Source: Pseudomonadota bacterium
GTDB lineage: Bacteria; Pseudomonadota; Gammaproteobacteria; Steroidobacterales; Steroidobacteraceae
Assembly (NCBI GenBank): GCA_016704655.1
Contig: JADIZR010000006.1
Span: 186,001-250,000 of the forward strand
Direction: 5' to 3'
Length of the DNA stretch: 64,000 bases
The translations under genes were made by a program, and so were the position numbers. Below are positions 45,679-55,078 of this stretch, piece after piece (the first letter of the stretch is position 1; each line of letters starts with the position of its first letter). The notes below the pieces were generated by a model. It had not been told where the DNA came from. It was given only the letters and a program-made list of their open reading frames with translations, and searched no databases.

Positions 45679-46541
45679 TGCGTTCGATGCTGTTCGTGCC
45701 GGGTGACCGGCCGGAGCGATTCGCCAAGGCGCTGACGAGCGGCGCCGATGCCGTGATCTGCGATCTCGAGGACGCGGTCACTCCGGTCACGCGCCCGCAA
45801 GCCCGGCTCAACGTAGCCGACCTGCTACGGACGACCGGGAGATCAATCCCGCTGTGGGTCCGCATCAACCCCGTGCAGACCGACGACGCGCTTCCCGACC
45901 TGGCAGCCGTGGCTGCGGCACGTCCCGACGGCATCGTGCTGCCGAAGGCTCGCAGCGGCGCCGACCTGCACCGGCTGGATCACTGGCTCGAAGCGCTCGA
46001 AGAGCAGCACGGACTCGAGTACGGCTCCATCAAGGTGCTCGCGCTGATCACCGAGACCGCGAACGCCGTGCTCAGCGGTGCGAGCTTCACCACACCGCCG
46101 GCTCGGGTCATCGGTTACACCTGGGGAGCCGAAGACCTGGCCGCCGACGTCGGTGCCTCGGCCAATCGCACCGCCGACGGCGAATTCGAATTCACGTTCC
46201 GGCTGGCGCGATCGTCGTGCCTGCTGATGGCTGCCGCCGCAGGGATCGCTGCCTACGACACGACCGACATTGAATTCCGCGATGTCGCCGCGGTCGAGCG
46301 TCGGGCACAGGCCTCCCGTCGCGACGGTTTCGTCGGCAAACTCGCGATCCATCCGGCACAGCTCGCACCAATTCACACTGCGTTCACGCCGACCAGCGAC
46401 GAGGTGACCTGGGCACGTCGCGTCATCGAACTGATGTCTGCGGCGGGCGGGCAGGGTGCCGTGGCGCTCGACGGCCGCATGATCGACCGACCGCACGTCA
46501 AGCAGGCGGAGCGCATCCTGGCCGCGCTCGAACGCCGCTGA
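45678..46541 (+). CDS. CitE-like CoA ester lyase, probable (R)-HMG-CoA/citramalyl-CoA lyase
   Basis: A 287-residue TIM-barrel protein of the HpcH/HpaI-CitE family. MRSMLFVPGDRPERFAKAL, DAVICDLEDAVTP (metal Glu/Asp), WVRINPV, GIVLPKARS, ALITETANAV and GAEDLAADVGA are all family motifs. The M. tuberculosis homologue Rv2498c has been described as an (R)-3-hydroxy-3-methylglutaryl-CoA and citramalyl-CoA lyase. It lies between a MaoC hydratase and the methylcrotonyl-CoA carboxylase genes as in that organism, so the product would be acetyl-CoA plus acetoacetate. Start at the overlap with the previous stop. Confidence 0.87.
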   Translation: MRSMLFVPGDRPERFAKALTSGADAVICDLEDAVTPVTRPQARLNVADLLRTTGRSIPLWVRINPVQTDDALPDLAAVAAARPDGIVLPKARSGADLHRLDHWLEALEEQHGLEYGSIKVLALITETANAVLSGASFTTPPARVIGYTWGAEDLAADVGASANRTADGEFEFTFRLARSSCLLMAAAAGIAAYDTTDIEFRDVAAVERRAQASRRDGFVGKLAIHPAQLAPIHTAFTPTSDEVTWARRVIELMSAAGGQGAVALDGRMIDRPHVKQAERILAALERR

Positions 46542-46572
46542 TCCGCGCACTGCGCAAGGGGAGACTCGAAGC

Positions 46573-48180
46573 ATGAGCGTGCTGCAGACCCGTATCGACC
46601 GGCATGGCGCCGAGTTCACGGCCAACGAGGCCGTCAATCGTGGCCTGGCCGCCGAACTGCGTGAACTTGCCGCGAAGGTCCGCGCAGGCGGCTCCGCGGC
46701 GGCACGTGCCCAGCACGAGAGTCGCGACAAGCTGCTGGTGCGCGATCGCATCGACCGGCTGCTCGATCCGGGCACGCCCTTCCTCGAGATCGGCCAGCTC
46801 GCGGGACACAACCTGTACGACGACTGGATTCCCAGCGGGGGTGTCGTGGCCGGCATTGGCCGTGTGTCGGGCCTCGAATGCGTCATCGTCGGCAACGACG
46901 CGACGGTGAAGGGCGGCACGTATTACCCCATCACCGTGCGCAAGCACCTGCGCGCGCAGGAAGTGGCGCTCGAGAATCGTCTGCCCTGCATCTACCTCGT
47001 CGATTCGGGTGGCGCATTCCTGCCGCGTCAGGACGACGTCTTTCCTGACCGCGAGCACTTCGGCCGCATCTTCTACAACCAGGCGCAGATGTCGGCGCGC
47101 GGAATTCCGCAGCTGGCCGTAGTGATGGGTTCGTGTACGGCAGGTGGCGCGTACGTCCCGGCGATGTGCGACGAGGCGATCATCGTGCGCGAACAGGGCA
47201 CGATCTTCCTGGGGGGACCGCCGTTGGTGCAGGCCGCCACGGGCGAACGCGTCGACGCCGAAACGCTGGGAGGGGGCGACGTACACGCACGACAATCCGG
47301 CGTGGTCGATTACCTCGCCGACAACGATGCGCACGCGCTGTGGATGGCGCGGCGACTGGTCAGCAACCTGAACCGCAGCGGCTCGAAGCCACCGCCCGCG
47401 CCGGCCCGAACACCGGCCTATCCTGCCGACGAGTTGTACGGAGTCGTGCCGCGGGACACGCGTCACCCCTACGACGTGCGCGAAGTGATTGCGCGCCTCG
47501 TCGACGCATCCGAATTCGACGAATTCAAGGAACTCTACGGCACGACGCTCGTCTGCGGCTTCGCGCGGATCGCCGGTTACCCGGTCGGCATCATCGCGAA
47601 CAATGGCGTGCTGTTCTCGGAAGCTGCGCTCAAGGGCGCGCACTTCGTCGAGCTGTGCAATCGCCGGCGCGTGCCGCTCGTGTTCCTGCAGAACATCACC
47701 GGCTTCATGGTCGGCCGCAAGTACGAAGCCGGCGGCATCGCGCGCGACGGCGCCAAGATGGTGACGGCGGTGGCCTGCGCGTCCGTGCCCAAGTTCACCG
47801 TGATCATCGGCGGTTCTTTCGGAGCGGGTAACTATGCGATGTGCGGTCGCGCGTACGGCGGCCGCTTCCTCTGGACCTGGCCCAACTCGCGCATCTCGGT
47901 GATGGGCGGCGAGCAGGCCGCGACGGTGCTGGCGATCGTCAAGCGCGAAGGCCTGCAGCGCCGGGGCGAGGAGTGGTCGCAGGACGACGAACAGAAGTTC
48001 CGCGACGACATCCGTGGCCAGTACGAAACCCAGGGTCACCCCACGTATGCCAGCGCGCGGCTCTGGGACGACGGCGTGATCGACCCGGCCGACACGCGCA
48101 ACGTGCTGGCCCTCGCGCTCGCGGCGGCCACTTGCCGGCCCGACGAAGGCGAGACCCCCTTCGGCATCTTCAGGATGTGA
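46573..48180 (+). CDS. mccB: 3-methylcrotonyl-CoA carboxylase beta subunit (carboxyltransferase)
   Basis: 535 residues with two crotonase-fold carboxyltransferase domains. RDKLLVRDRIDRLLDPGTPFLEIGQLAG, YLVDSGGAFLPRQDDVFPDREHFGRIFYNQAQMS and NITGFMVGRKYEAGGIARDGAKMV are diagnostic of methylcrotonyl-CoA carboxylase rather than propionyl-CoA carboxylase. It transfers carboxyl from biotin to 3-methylcrotonyl-CoA. It sits 31 bp after the lyase gene and 8 bp before the alpha subunit gene. Confidence 0.94.
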   Translation: MSVLQTRIDRHGAEFTANEAVNRGLAAELRELAAKVRAGGSAAARAQHESRDKLLVRDRIDRLLDPGTPFLEIGQLAGHNLYDDWIPSGGVVAGIGRVSGLECVIVGNDATVKGGTYYPITVRKHLRAQEVALENRLPCIYLVDSGGAFLPRQDDVFPDREHFGRIFYNQAQMSARGIPQLAVVMGSCTAGGAYVPAMCDEAIIVREQGTIFLGGPPLVQAATGERVDAETLGGGDVHARQSGVVDYLADNDAHALWMARRLVSNLNRSGSKPPPAPARTPAYPADELYGVVPRDTRHPYDVREVIARLVDASEFDEFKELYGTTLVCGFARIAGYPVGIIANNGVLFSEAALKGAHFVELCNRRRVPLVFLQNITGFMVGRKYEAGGIARDGAKMVTAVACASVPKFTVIIGGSFGAGNYAMCGRAYGGRFLWTWPNSRISVMGGEQAATVLAIVKREGLQRRGEEWSQDDEQKFRDDIRGQYETQGHPTYASARLWDDGVIDPADTRNVLALALAAATCRPDEGETPFGIFRM

Positions 48181-48188
48181 GGCAAGCC

Positions 48189-50210
48189 ATGCTCAAGAGC
48201 GTCCTGATTGCCAACCGCGGCGAGATCGCCTGCCGCATCATCCGCACCGCGCGAAGGCTGGGCCTGCGCACCGTCGCCGTGTATTCGGAAGCCGACCGCG
48301 GGGCGCTGCACGTACGGATGGCGGACGAGGCCGTCTGCATCGGTCCTGCCGCCGCCCGCGAGAGCTATCTCGACGGCGACAAGCTGCTGGCCGTGGCCAA
48401 GCAGCAGGGCTGCGAGTCGATTCATCCCGGGTACGGCTTTCTGTCCGAGAACGCGGACTTCGCCCGTGCCTGCGAAACGGCGGGCATCGTGTTCATTGGT
48501 CCGCCCGCGTCATCGATCGACCGCATGGGTTCCAAGAGCGAGGCACGCCGACTGATGGCCGCGGCCGGCGTGCCCGTGCTGCCGGGCTACGACGATGACG
48601 ATCAGTCCGACGCAAAGTTGCTTGCGGCGACAAACTCGCTGAAGTACCCGCTGTTGATCAAGCCAACGGCGGGCGGGGGCGGCAAGGGCATGCGCATCGT
48701 GCGCGCCGCAGCCGATTTTGCCGAAGCTCTCGCCGGTGCGCGCCGTGAAGCTGCAAAGTCCTTCGGCGATGATCGAGTGCTGCTCGAACGCTTCGTCGAG
48801 AAGGGCCGGCATGTCGAGATCCAGGTTTTCGCCGACGCGCACGGCAACGCCGTGCACCTGCACGAGCGCGACTGCTCGCTGCAGCGCCGCCATCAGAAGG
48901 TCATCGAGGAAGCCCCGGCGCCCGGCCTGAACGACACGACGCGCGCCGCGATGGGCGCCGCGGCGGTGGCGGCGGCCAAGGCGGTCGGTTATCGCGGCGC
49001 CGGCACGGTCGAGTTCCTGTTCGATGGCGCCGAGTTCTATTTCCTCGAGATGAACACGCGCTTGCAGGTCGAGCATCCTGTCACCGAAATGATCACCGGG
49101 CTCGACCTCGTCGAATGGCAGCTGCGTGTCGCTTCGGGCGAACGGTTGCCGCTCGACCAGGCGGCAATCCCGCGTCGCGGCCACGCGGTCGAGGCGCGCC
49201 TGTACGCTGAAGATCCGGAGCGCGGCTTCCTGCCGTCCACAGGACGTCTGTCGCGCCTGCGCTTTCCTGCCGCGACACAGGACGTGCGCGTCGATGCCGG
49301 CGTGGAGGAGGGTGACGAAGTCACGGTCCACTACGACCCGATGATTGCCAAGCTGATCGTCTGGGCGCCCGATCGCGCGACGGCGATCGAAAGGCTGCAA
49401 CAGGCGCTCGAAGCCACCGAAGTCGAAGGCGTGCGCACCAATGCACGCTTCCTCTGGCAGGTCCTCGGCGCGCCTGCCGTGCGAGCGGGCGACGTCAGCA
49501 CGCGACTGCTCGAAACCGATCCGTCGCTGGCGCCGGGCGTTGCAGCGCACGAGATCCACGCAGCCTGGCTGATCGCGGCTGCAGCCCGATTGCAGTCGAT
49601 GCCGGGAGACGAACTCGGGCACGCCAGTCACGCCGCGAGCCCGTGGGAAGCAGCCACGGGGTTCCGGCTGAACGGACCGGCCAGCGTGCGCGTCGCTTTG
49701 CGGCTCGACGCGAACGGCGCGCCTGCCTCAGTTGCAGAGTCCCGGCCGCTGCAGCACTGGCTCTCGTTCCGACGCGAGGCCGAGGGCCTGGCCGTTGTCC
49801 TCGATGGCAAGACGCACCGGGTTACCTTGCGACGCCCTGCAGCCGATGTGCTCGAAGGCTACGTCGACGGCCACCCCGTGCGAGCGCGCGTCGAACTGGA
49901 TCACGGCCGATTGGTCGTGCGCCGGCACTGCCTGCGCTTCGATTTCGTCGAGGACACCGGTGCGGAGCATCGTATTTCGGCCGAGCACGAAGGGCATTTC
50001 CTGGCGCCAATGCCCGGTCACGTGCTCGATGTTCGCGTGCAGGTCGGCCAGAAGGTGGAGCAGGGTGCGGTGCTGCTCGTGCTGGAAGCCATGAAGATGG
50101 AGCACTCGCTCACGGCGCCCTGGGCCGCGAATGTGGTCGAAGTCAAGGTGCAGAAGGGTCAAAGGGTCGAGGAAGGGACGGATCTCGTCCGGCTGGAACC
50201 CGCAGACTGA
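48189..50210 (+). CDS. mccA: 3-methylcrotonyl-CoA carboxylase alpha subunit (biotin carboxylase-BCCP)
   Basis: 673 residues. The biotin carboxylase domain starts MLKSVLIANRGEIACRIIRTA, has the glycine loop TAGGGGKGMRIV and the catalytic EMNTRLQVEHPVTE, and ends near 450. A linker region follows, then the biotinyl domain with VLEAMKMEHS, placing biotin on Lys636. It supplies carboxybiotin to MccB. It is the last gene of the leucine operon; the 112-bp gap to ccmA is likely where a new transcript begins. Confidence 0.94.
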   Translation: MLKSVLIANRGEIACRIIRTARRLGLRTVAVYSEADRGALHVRMADEAVCIGPAAARESYLDGDKLLAVAKQQGCESIHPGYGFLSENADFARACETAGIVFIGPPASSIDRMGSKSEARRLMAAAGVPVLPGYDDDDQSDAKLLAATNSLKYPLLIKPTAGGGGKGMRIVRAAADFAEALAGARREAAKSFGDDRVLLERFVEKGRHVEIQVFADAHGNAVHLHERDCSLQRRHQKVIEEAPAPGLNDTTRAAMGAAAVAAAKAVGYRGAGTVEFLFDGAEFYFLEMNTRLQVEHPVTEMITGLDLVEWQLRVASGERLPLDQAAIPRRGHAVEARLYAEDPERGFLPSTGRLSRLRFPAATQDVRVDAGVEEGDEVTVHYDPMIAKLIVWAPDRATAIERLQQALEATEVEGVRTNARFLWQVLGAPAVRAGDVSTRLLETDPSLAPGVAAHEIHAAWLIAAAARLQSMPGDELGHASHAASPWEAATGFRLNGPASVRVALRLDANGAPASVAESRPLQHWLSFRREAEGLAVVLDGKTHRVTLRRPAADVLEGYVDGHPVRARVELDHGRLVVRRHCLRFDFVEDTGAEHRISAEHEGHFLAPMPGHVLDVRVQVGQKVEQGAVLLVLEAMKMEHSLTAPWAANVVEVKVQKGQRVEEGTDLVRLEPAD

Positions 50211-50322
50211 CTGCGGCAATCCCCGACCTTGGAATGAGTCTGTTTTGCTAGACTTCGCGCCGAATCGCGACCCTGTAACATTCAATCGGGGCGCGAAAAC
50301 AGGCAGATCGCGCGGAGGCTTG

Positions 50323-50955
50323 ATGACATTCGACGGGGCCGTGTTCGAGGCCCGCGCAATCAACGCATGGCGAGGGGACCGGCACATCCTTCGTGACGTG
50401 TCTTTCTCAGTTCGCCCCGGCGAGTTTCTCAAGGTCACGGGTCCCAACGGCGTCGGCAAGACGACGCTGCTGCGAGTGATCTGCGGCCTGCTGCCCGCCG
50501 AAACCGGCGAGCTGTGGTGGCGCGGGCAGTCGGTCCGTGGCCGCCGCGACGAATTCAATTTCGAACTGGGTCACCTCGGCCACCTCAATTCCCTGAAGGG
50601 CGACCTGACGGCCCGCGAGAACCTCAAGTTCCTGGCTGGCCTGCGCACGACGCTGACGGCGCAGACCATCGACGCGACCCTCGATCGCGTCGGCATCCTG
50701 TCCCGGGGCGACCTGCCTGCCCGCTCGCTGTCGGCTGGCCAGAAGCGCCGCCTGGCGCTGGCACGCCTGCTGCTCGCGGATGCGGCGCTCTGGATCCTCG
50801 ACGAACCCGTGACGAACCTCGACACCGCCGGCATCCGGCTGGTCGAAGAACTGATCGTCGACCACGTGCAAAACGGCGGCCTGGCCATTGCAGCAGCCCA
50901 CCAGCGGCTGCTCGACGATGCGCCGTGCCTGCGCCGTCTGGAGCTCGAACCATGA
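50323..50955 (+). CDS. ccmA: Heme exporter ATP-binding protein CcmA
   Basis: A 210-residue ABC ATPase. Walker A GPNGVGKTTLL, signature LSAGQKRRLALARLLL and Walker B LWILDEPVTNLD are all present. The ATG at 50323 has GGAGG 5 bases upstream, which fixes the start. With CcmB and CcmC it releases heme-loaded CcmE in the periplasmic cytochrome c maturation pathway. Overlaps ccmB by 4 bp. Confidence 0.95.
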   Translation: MTFDGAVFEARAINAWRGDRHILRDVSFSVRPGEFLKVTGPNGVGKTTLLRVICGLLPAETGELWWRGQSVRGRRDEFNFELGHLGHLNSLKGDLTARENLKFLAGLRTTLTAQTIDATLDRVGILSRGDLPARSLSAGQKRRLALARLLLADAALWILDEPVTNLDTAGIRLVEELIVDHVQNGGLAIAAAHQRLLDDAPCLRRLELEP

Positions 50956-51644
50956 CCGCCGTGCGCACGCCAACGCTCGCTGCCGCCAAGCTCGTCTTCC
51001 AGCGCGACATGACGCTGGCCTGGCGTCGCTGGGACGAAGTGGCGCAGCCGCTCATCTTCTACGTGGTCGTCACGACGATGTTCCCCCTCGCCACCACGCC
51101 GGACCTTTCGGCGCTGCGGGAGATCGGCGGTGGCGTGGTCTGGGTGGCGGCGCTGCTGGCCTCGCTGCTCGCGCTCGAAGCCCTGTTCCGGGCCGACGTC
51201 GAGGACGGCACGACGGAGCAATGGGTACTCTCCGGTCAACCCCTAGGGTATCTTCTGCTGGCCAAAGTCGCGGCCCACTGGGTGCTGACAGGCCTGCCGC
51301 TGGTGATCATGTCGCCGATCGTCGGCACGGGCCTGGGGCTGCCGACCAGCGCCTGGGGCGTCCTGATGGCTTCGCTGCTGCTCGGCACCGGGACGCTCAG
51401 TATCCTCGGCGGCATTGGCGCGGCGCTCACGGTGGGCGTGCGCAGGGGCAGCGTGCTCCTGTCGCTGCTGGTGTTGCCGCTCGCCATGCCGCTGTTGATC
51501 TTCGGTTCCCGCGCGGTGTCCATGCAGATGGACGGGGATTCCCCGGCCGGTCCGCTGCAGCTGCTCGCGGCGATTTTCTTCATGGCGTTGAGTCTCGGAC
51601 CGATCGCAATGTCTGCGGCGATCCGCATCAGCGTCGAGAATTGA
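50952..51644 (+). CDS. ccmB: Heme exporter membrane protein CcmB
   Basis: A 230-residue protein with six hydrophobic segments. LVFQRDMTLAWRRWDEVAQPLIFYVVVTTMFPLA and EDGTTEQWVLSGQPLGYLLLAKVAAHW are conserved in CcmB. It is the membrane partner of CcmA. ATG overlaps the ccmA stop (ATGA). Confidence 0.94.
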   Translation: MTAVRTPTLAAAKLVFQRDMTLAWRRWDEVAQPLIFYVVVTTMFPLATTPDLSALREIGGGVVWVAALLASLLALEALFRADVEDGTTEQWVLSGQPLGYLLLAKVAAHWVLTGLPLVIMSPIVGTGLGLPTSAWGVLMASLLLGTGTLSILGGIGAALTVGVRRGSVLLSLLVLPLAMPLLIFGSRAVSMQMDGDSPAGPLQLLAAIFFMALSLGPIAMSAAIRISVEN

Positions 51645-51702
51645 CAGGTATTTGACGCAATCCACTGAACGCAACGCACGCTGACCGGTCAAGAGGAACA
51701 AC

Positions 51703-52434
51703 ATGTCGTGGACCTGGTTCCATAAGCTCGCATCGCCGCCGCACGCCTATCGCATCCTGGGCAGCCTGGCTCCGTGGTTCGGCTGGGCGTCGCTGGCCCT
51801 GATACTGCTGGCCACCTGGTGGGGCCTGGTCAAGGCGCCGGCCGACTACCAGCAGGGCGACGGCTTCCGCATCCTCTACGTCCATGCGCCGAGCGCCTGG
51901 ATGTCGATGTTCACGTATGTCGTGATGGCGGTGGCGGCTGGCGTCGGCCTGGTCTGGCGCATCAAGCTGGCGCACGCGGCAGCGGCGGCCTGTGCGCCGA
52001 TCGGTGCCTCGTTCACGTTTCTGGCATTGGCCACTGGCTCGATCTGGGGCAAGCCGATGTGGGGGACCTGGTGGGTCTGGGATGCCCGGCTCACCTCGGA
52101 ACTGCTGCTGCTGTTCCTGTACCTCGGCTACATGGCGCTGCGGGCCTCGTTCGACGACCCCCAGCGGGCCGACCGGGCAAGCGCCGTGCTGGCACTGGTC
52201 GGCGTCATCAACGTGCCGATCATCCACTACTCGGTCAACTGGTGGTCTACGCTGCACCAGCCGGCAAGCGTAACCAAGTTCGACAAGCCCTCGATCGACC
52301 TGGCGATGCTGATTCCGTTGTTCCTCATGATCATCGGCTTCCAGCTGTATTTCGGCTGGGCCGTGTCCCGCCGCCTGCGGGGCGAGATCCTGCGTCGGGA
52401 ACGCAACGCAAACTGGCTTAAAGAAGCAGCATAA
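51703..52434 (+). CDS. ccmC: Heme exporter protein CcmC
   Basis: A 243-residue, six-helix membrane protein of the heme-handling family. The tryptophan-rich WGTWWVWDARLTSELLLLFLYLGY periplasmic loop is the heme-binding WWD domain, and YVHAPSAWMSM and IHYSVNWWSTLHQP contain the conserved axial histidines. It attaches heme to CcmE. ccmD begins 2 bp later. Confidence 0.96.
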   Translation: MSWTWFHKLASPPHAYRILGSLAPWFGWASLALILLATWWGLVKAPADYQQGDGFRILYVHAPSAWMSMFTYVVMAVAAGVGLVWRIKLAHAAAAACAPIGASFTFLALATGSIWGKPMWGTWWVWDARLTSELLLLFLYLGYMALRASFDDPQRADRASAVLALVGVINVPIIHYSVNWWSTLHQPASVTKFDKPSIDLAMLIPLFLMIIGFQLYFGWAVSRRLRGEILRRERNANWLKEAA

Positions 52435-52436
52435 TC

Positions 52437-52610
52437 ATGGACTTAAAAGAGTTTTTTGAGATGGGAGGTTACGCGGGTTACGTGTGGACCTCCTACGGCC
52501 TGACGGCCCTGATCCTGCTCTGGAACTGGTGGGCGGCTCGCCGCTCCGAAGCCGAAGCACAGACCGCCGCCAGGCGGCGAAATGAACTTGCCTTGGAGAG
52601 ATCATCATGA
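52437..52610 (+). CDS. ccmD: Heme exporter protein CcmD
   Basis: A 57-residue protein: MDLKEFFEMGGYAGYVWTSY, then one membrane helix (GLTALILLWNWWAA) and a charged tail rich in Arg and Glu. The length, topology and GGYAxYVWxSY motif are those of CcmD, which helps release holo-CcmE from CcmABC. It lies between ccmC and ccmE and overlaps ccmE by 4 bp (ATGA). Confidence 0.93.
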   Translation: MDLKEFFEMGGYAGYVWTSYGLTALILLWNWWAARRSEAEAQTAARRRNELALERSS

Positions 52611-53059
52611 CACCGCGACAGAAGCGCATGGTCACCGTCGTCGCCATCGTGGCCGGCGTCGGCATCGCCACCACCTTTGCACTGAATGCCTTCAACCAGA
52701 ACCTGCTCTATTACTACAGCCCGACGCAGGTGCACGCCGGCGAAGCACCGGCGTCCCGGGCCATCCGGGTCGGCGGCCTGGTGGAGAACGGCAGCCTCGC
52801 CCGCAAACCGGGCAGCATGGAAGTCACTTTCATCCTGACCGACTACGCGCAGAAGGTTCCGGTGAGCTACACGGGTGTCCTGCCTGACCTGTTCCGCGAG
52901 GGGCAGGGCGTCATTGCGCGCGGCAGGATGGACGGCAACCGCTTCGTCGCCGAAGAAGTCCTGGCCAAGCACGACGAGAACTACATGCCGCCCGAAGTGG
53001 CGGACAGCCTGAAGCCGCACCTGGACGCTGCAAATTCAGCCGGCCGGCGCAGCACCTGA
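52607..53059 (+). CDS. ccmE: Heme chaperone CcmE
   Basis: 150 residues. A short cytoplasmic N-terminus (MTPRQKRM) is followed by one helix, then an OB-fold domain with VGGLVENGSLARKPGS. Heme attaches covalently at His122 in the canonical KHDENYMPPEV motif. It carries heme from CcmC to the CcmF/H ligation complex. Confidence 0.96.
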   Translation: MTPRQKRMVTVVAIVAGVGIATTFALNAFNQNLLYYYSPTQVHAGEAPASRAIRVGGLVENGSLARKPGSMEVTFILTDYAQKVPVSYTGVLPDLFREGQGVIARGRMDGNRFVAEEVLAKHDENYMPPEVADSLKPHLDAANSAGRRST

Positions 53060-53101
53060 TCACCAGCGACCGACACTAGCCCGCACCGGAGCAACCACCG
53101 C

Positions 53102-55060
53102 ATGGTCGTCGAACTTGGTTTGTTTGCGTTGATCCTCGCGCTGCTGTTGTCCTGCGCGCAGGCCTTCTTCGGCCTTGCCGGTCCCGCGATCGGGAACCGC
53201 CGCTGGATGGCGGCGGCACGGCCCGCCGTCGCCGGGCAGTTCGTGTTCGTCGCGCTGTCGTTCGCAGTGCTGGCCTGGGCGTTCTACAAGAACGACTTCT
53301 CGGTGCTGTACGTCGCGAACAACTCCAACTCGGCGCTGCCGACGTTCTACCGCTTCTCCGCGGTGTGGGGCGCGCACGAGGGTTCGCTGCTGTTGTGGGC
53401 GCTTTCGCTTTCGGCGTGGTCGATCGCCGTCGCCGTCTTCAGCAAGAACCTGCCGGAAACGTTCGCCGCGCGCGTGCTCGGCGTGCTCGGCTTCATCAGC
53501 ATCGGGTTCCAGGGTTTCATCCTGTTCACCTCGAACCCGTTCGAGCGGTTGGTGCCAGCCGCGCAGGACGGTCATGACCTGAACCCGCTGCTGCAGGATT
53601 TTGCACTGGCAGTGCATCCGCCGATGCTCTACCTCGGCTACGTCGGCTTCTCCGTCGCGTTCGCATTCGCGGTCGCCGCGCTGCTCGAGGGCAAGCTCGA
53701 CGAGAAATGGGCGCGCTGGACGCGCCCGTGGACGACCGTCGCCTGGATGATGCTCACGTGCGGCATCGCGCTTGGCAGCTGGTGGGCGTACTACGAACTC
53801 GGCTGGGGCGGCTGGTGGTTCTGGGACCCGGTCGAAAACGCATCGTTCATGCCCTGGCTCGTCGGCACGGCGCTGATTCATTCGCTGGCCGTCACCGAAA
53901 AGCGCGGGCTCTTCAAGAGCTGGACGTTGCTGCTGGCCATCATCGCGTTCTCGCTGAGCCTGCTCGGCACGTTCCTGGTGCGTTCCGGCGTGCTGGTATC
54001 GGTGCACGCATTCGCCAGCGACCCGAGCCGCGGCATTTTCATCCTCGCATTCCTCGGCCTCTGCGTCGGCGGCTCGCTGGCGCTCTACGCATGGCGCGGT
54101 CCCGCGCTGCGCGCCAAGGGCGGCTTCGACGTGGTCTCGCGCGAGTCCTTCCTCCTGTTCAACAACATGCTGCTGCTCGTGACCACGGCGCTGATCCTGA
54201 TCGGCACGCTGTACCCGCTGTTCCTCGACGCGCTCAACATGGGCAAGATCTCGGTCGGACCGCCGTACTTCAACGTCGTGTTCCTGATCCCGACGCTGCC
54301 GTTGATGGCGCTGCTCGCGGTCGGCATGCATGCGGCCTGGAAGCACGCCAAGCTCGAAGAAAAGAAAAAGGCGCTGGCCACCATGCTCGCCATCGCGACC
54401 GTCGCGGGCGTGGCCATTCCTGTCCTTGCCTATGGCGGCTTCAACTTCATGGCGTCGGTGGGCCTCACGGCGGCGTTCTGGGTGATCCTGTCGTCGCTGT
54501 ACGAGCCGTTCCAGCGCCTGCGCAAAAAGCAGTCGCTGTCGCGCGGCGTGCTCGGCATGACCGTCGCCCACATCGGCGTCGCGATGTTCTGCATCGGCGT
54601 CACCGTGGTGCAGACCTATCGCATCGAGAAGGACATCGCGCTCAGGCCGGGTGAGTCCGTCGAACTGCAGGGCTACAAGTTCAGCTTCGACAGCCTCGAG
54701 CAGGTGGCCGGCCCCAATTACGACGCGACGCAGGCGCACTTCACGATCACCGAAGGCGACAAGGTCATCGCCAAGCTCAATCCGCAGAAGCGCGTCTACC
54801 GCGTGCGCACCATGCCGATGACTGAAGCCGGCATCGCAGTGAACTGGAACCGCGACCTGTTCATCGCCATGGGCGACGACCTGGGTGCCAACGCCTGGAG
54901 CGTGCGGGTGCAGTACAAGCCGATGGTCCGTTTCATCTGGTTCGGGGCGCTGGTGATGGCCATCGGCGGATTCATCGCAATCACCGATCGCCGCTATCGC
55001 ACGCGCAAGTCCGAGGCCGACGCGAAGGTCGGCCTGGGCAAAACGGCGCAAGCCACCTGA
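53102..55060 (+). CDS. ccmF: Cytochrome c heme lyase subunit CcmF
   Basis: 652 residues with many helices. AVWGAHEGSLLLWALSLS, AVHPPMLYLGYVG (conserved heme histidine) and WGGWWFWDPVENASFMPWL (WWD domain) are canonical. It joins heme from CcmE to apocytochrome c together with CcmH and CcmI. Co-directional with ccmE (42 bp) and ccmG (18 bp). Confidence 0.97.
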   Translation: MVVELGLFALILALLLSCAQAFFGLAGPAIGNRRWMAAARPAVAGQFVFVALSFAVLAWAFYKNDFSVLYVANNSNSALPTFYRFSAVWGAHEGSLLLWALSLSAWSIAVAVFSKNLPETFAARVLGVLGFISIGFQGFILFTSNPFERLVPAAQDGHDLNPLLQDFALAVHPPMLYLGYVGFSVAFAFAVAALLEGKLDEKWARWTRPWTTVAWMMLTCGIALGSWWAYYELGWGGWWFWDPVENASFMPWLVGTALIHSLAVTEKRGLFKSWTLLLAIIAFSLSLLGTFLVRSGVLVSVHAFASDPSRGIFILAFLGLCVGGSLALYAWRGPALRAKGGFDVVSRESFLLFNNMLLLVTTALILIGTLYPLFLDALNMGKISVGPPYFNVVFLIPTLPLMALLAVGMHAAWKHAKLEEKKKALATMLAIATVAGVAIPVLAYGGFNFMASVGLTAAFWVILSSLYEPFQRLRKKQSLSRGVLGMTVAHIGVAMFCIGVTVVQTYRIEKDIALRPGESVELQGYKFSFDSLEQVAGPNYDATQAHFTITEGDKVIAKLNPQKRVYRVRTMPMTEAGIAVNWNRDLFIAMGDDLGANAWSVRVQYKPMVRFIWFGALVMAIGGFIAITDRRYRTRKSEADAKVGLGKTAQAT

Positions 55061-55078
55061 CGTTCCGGGACAATCGAC

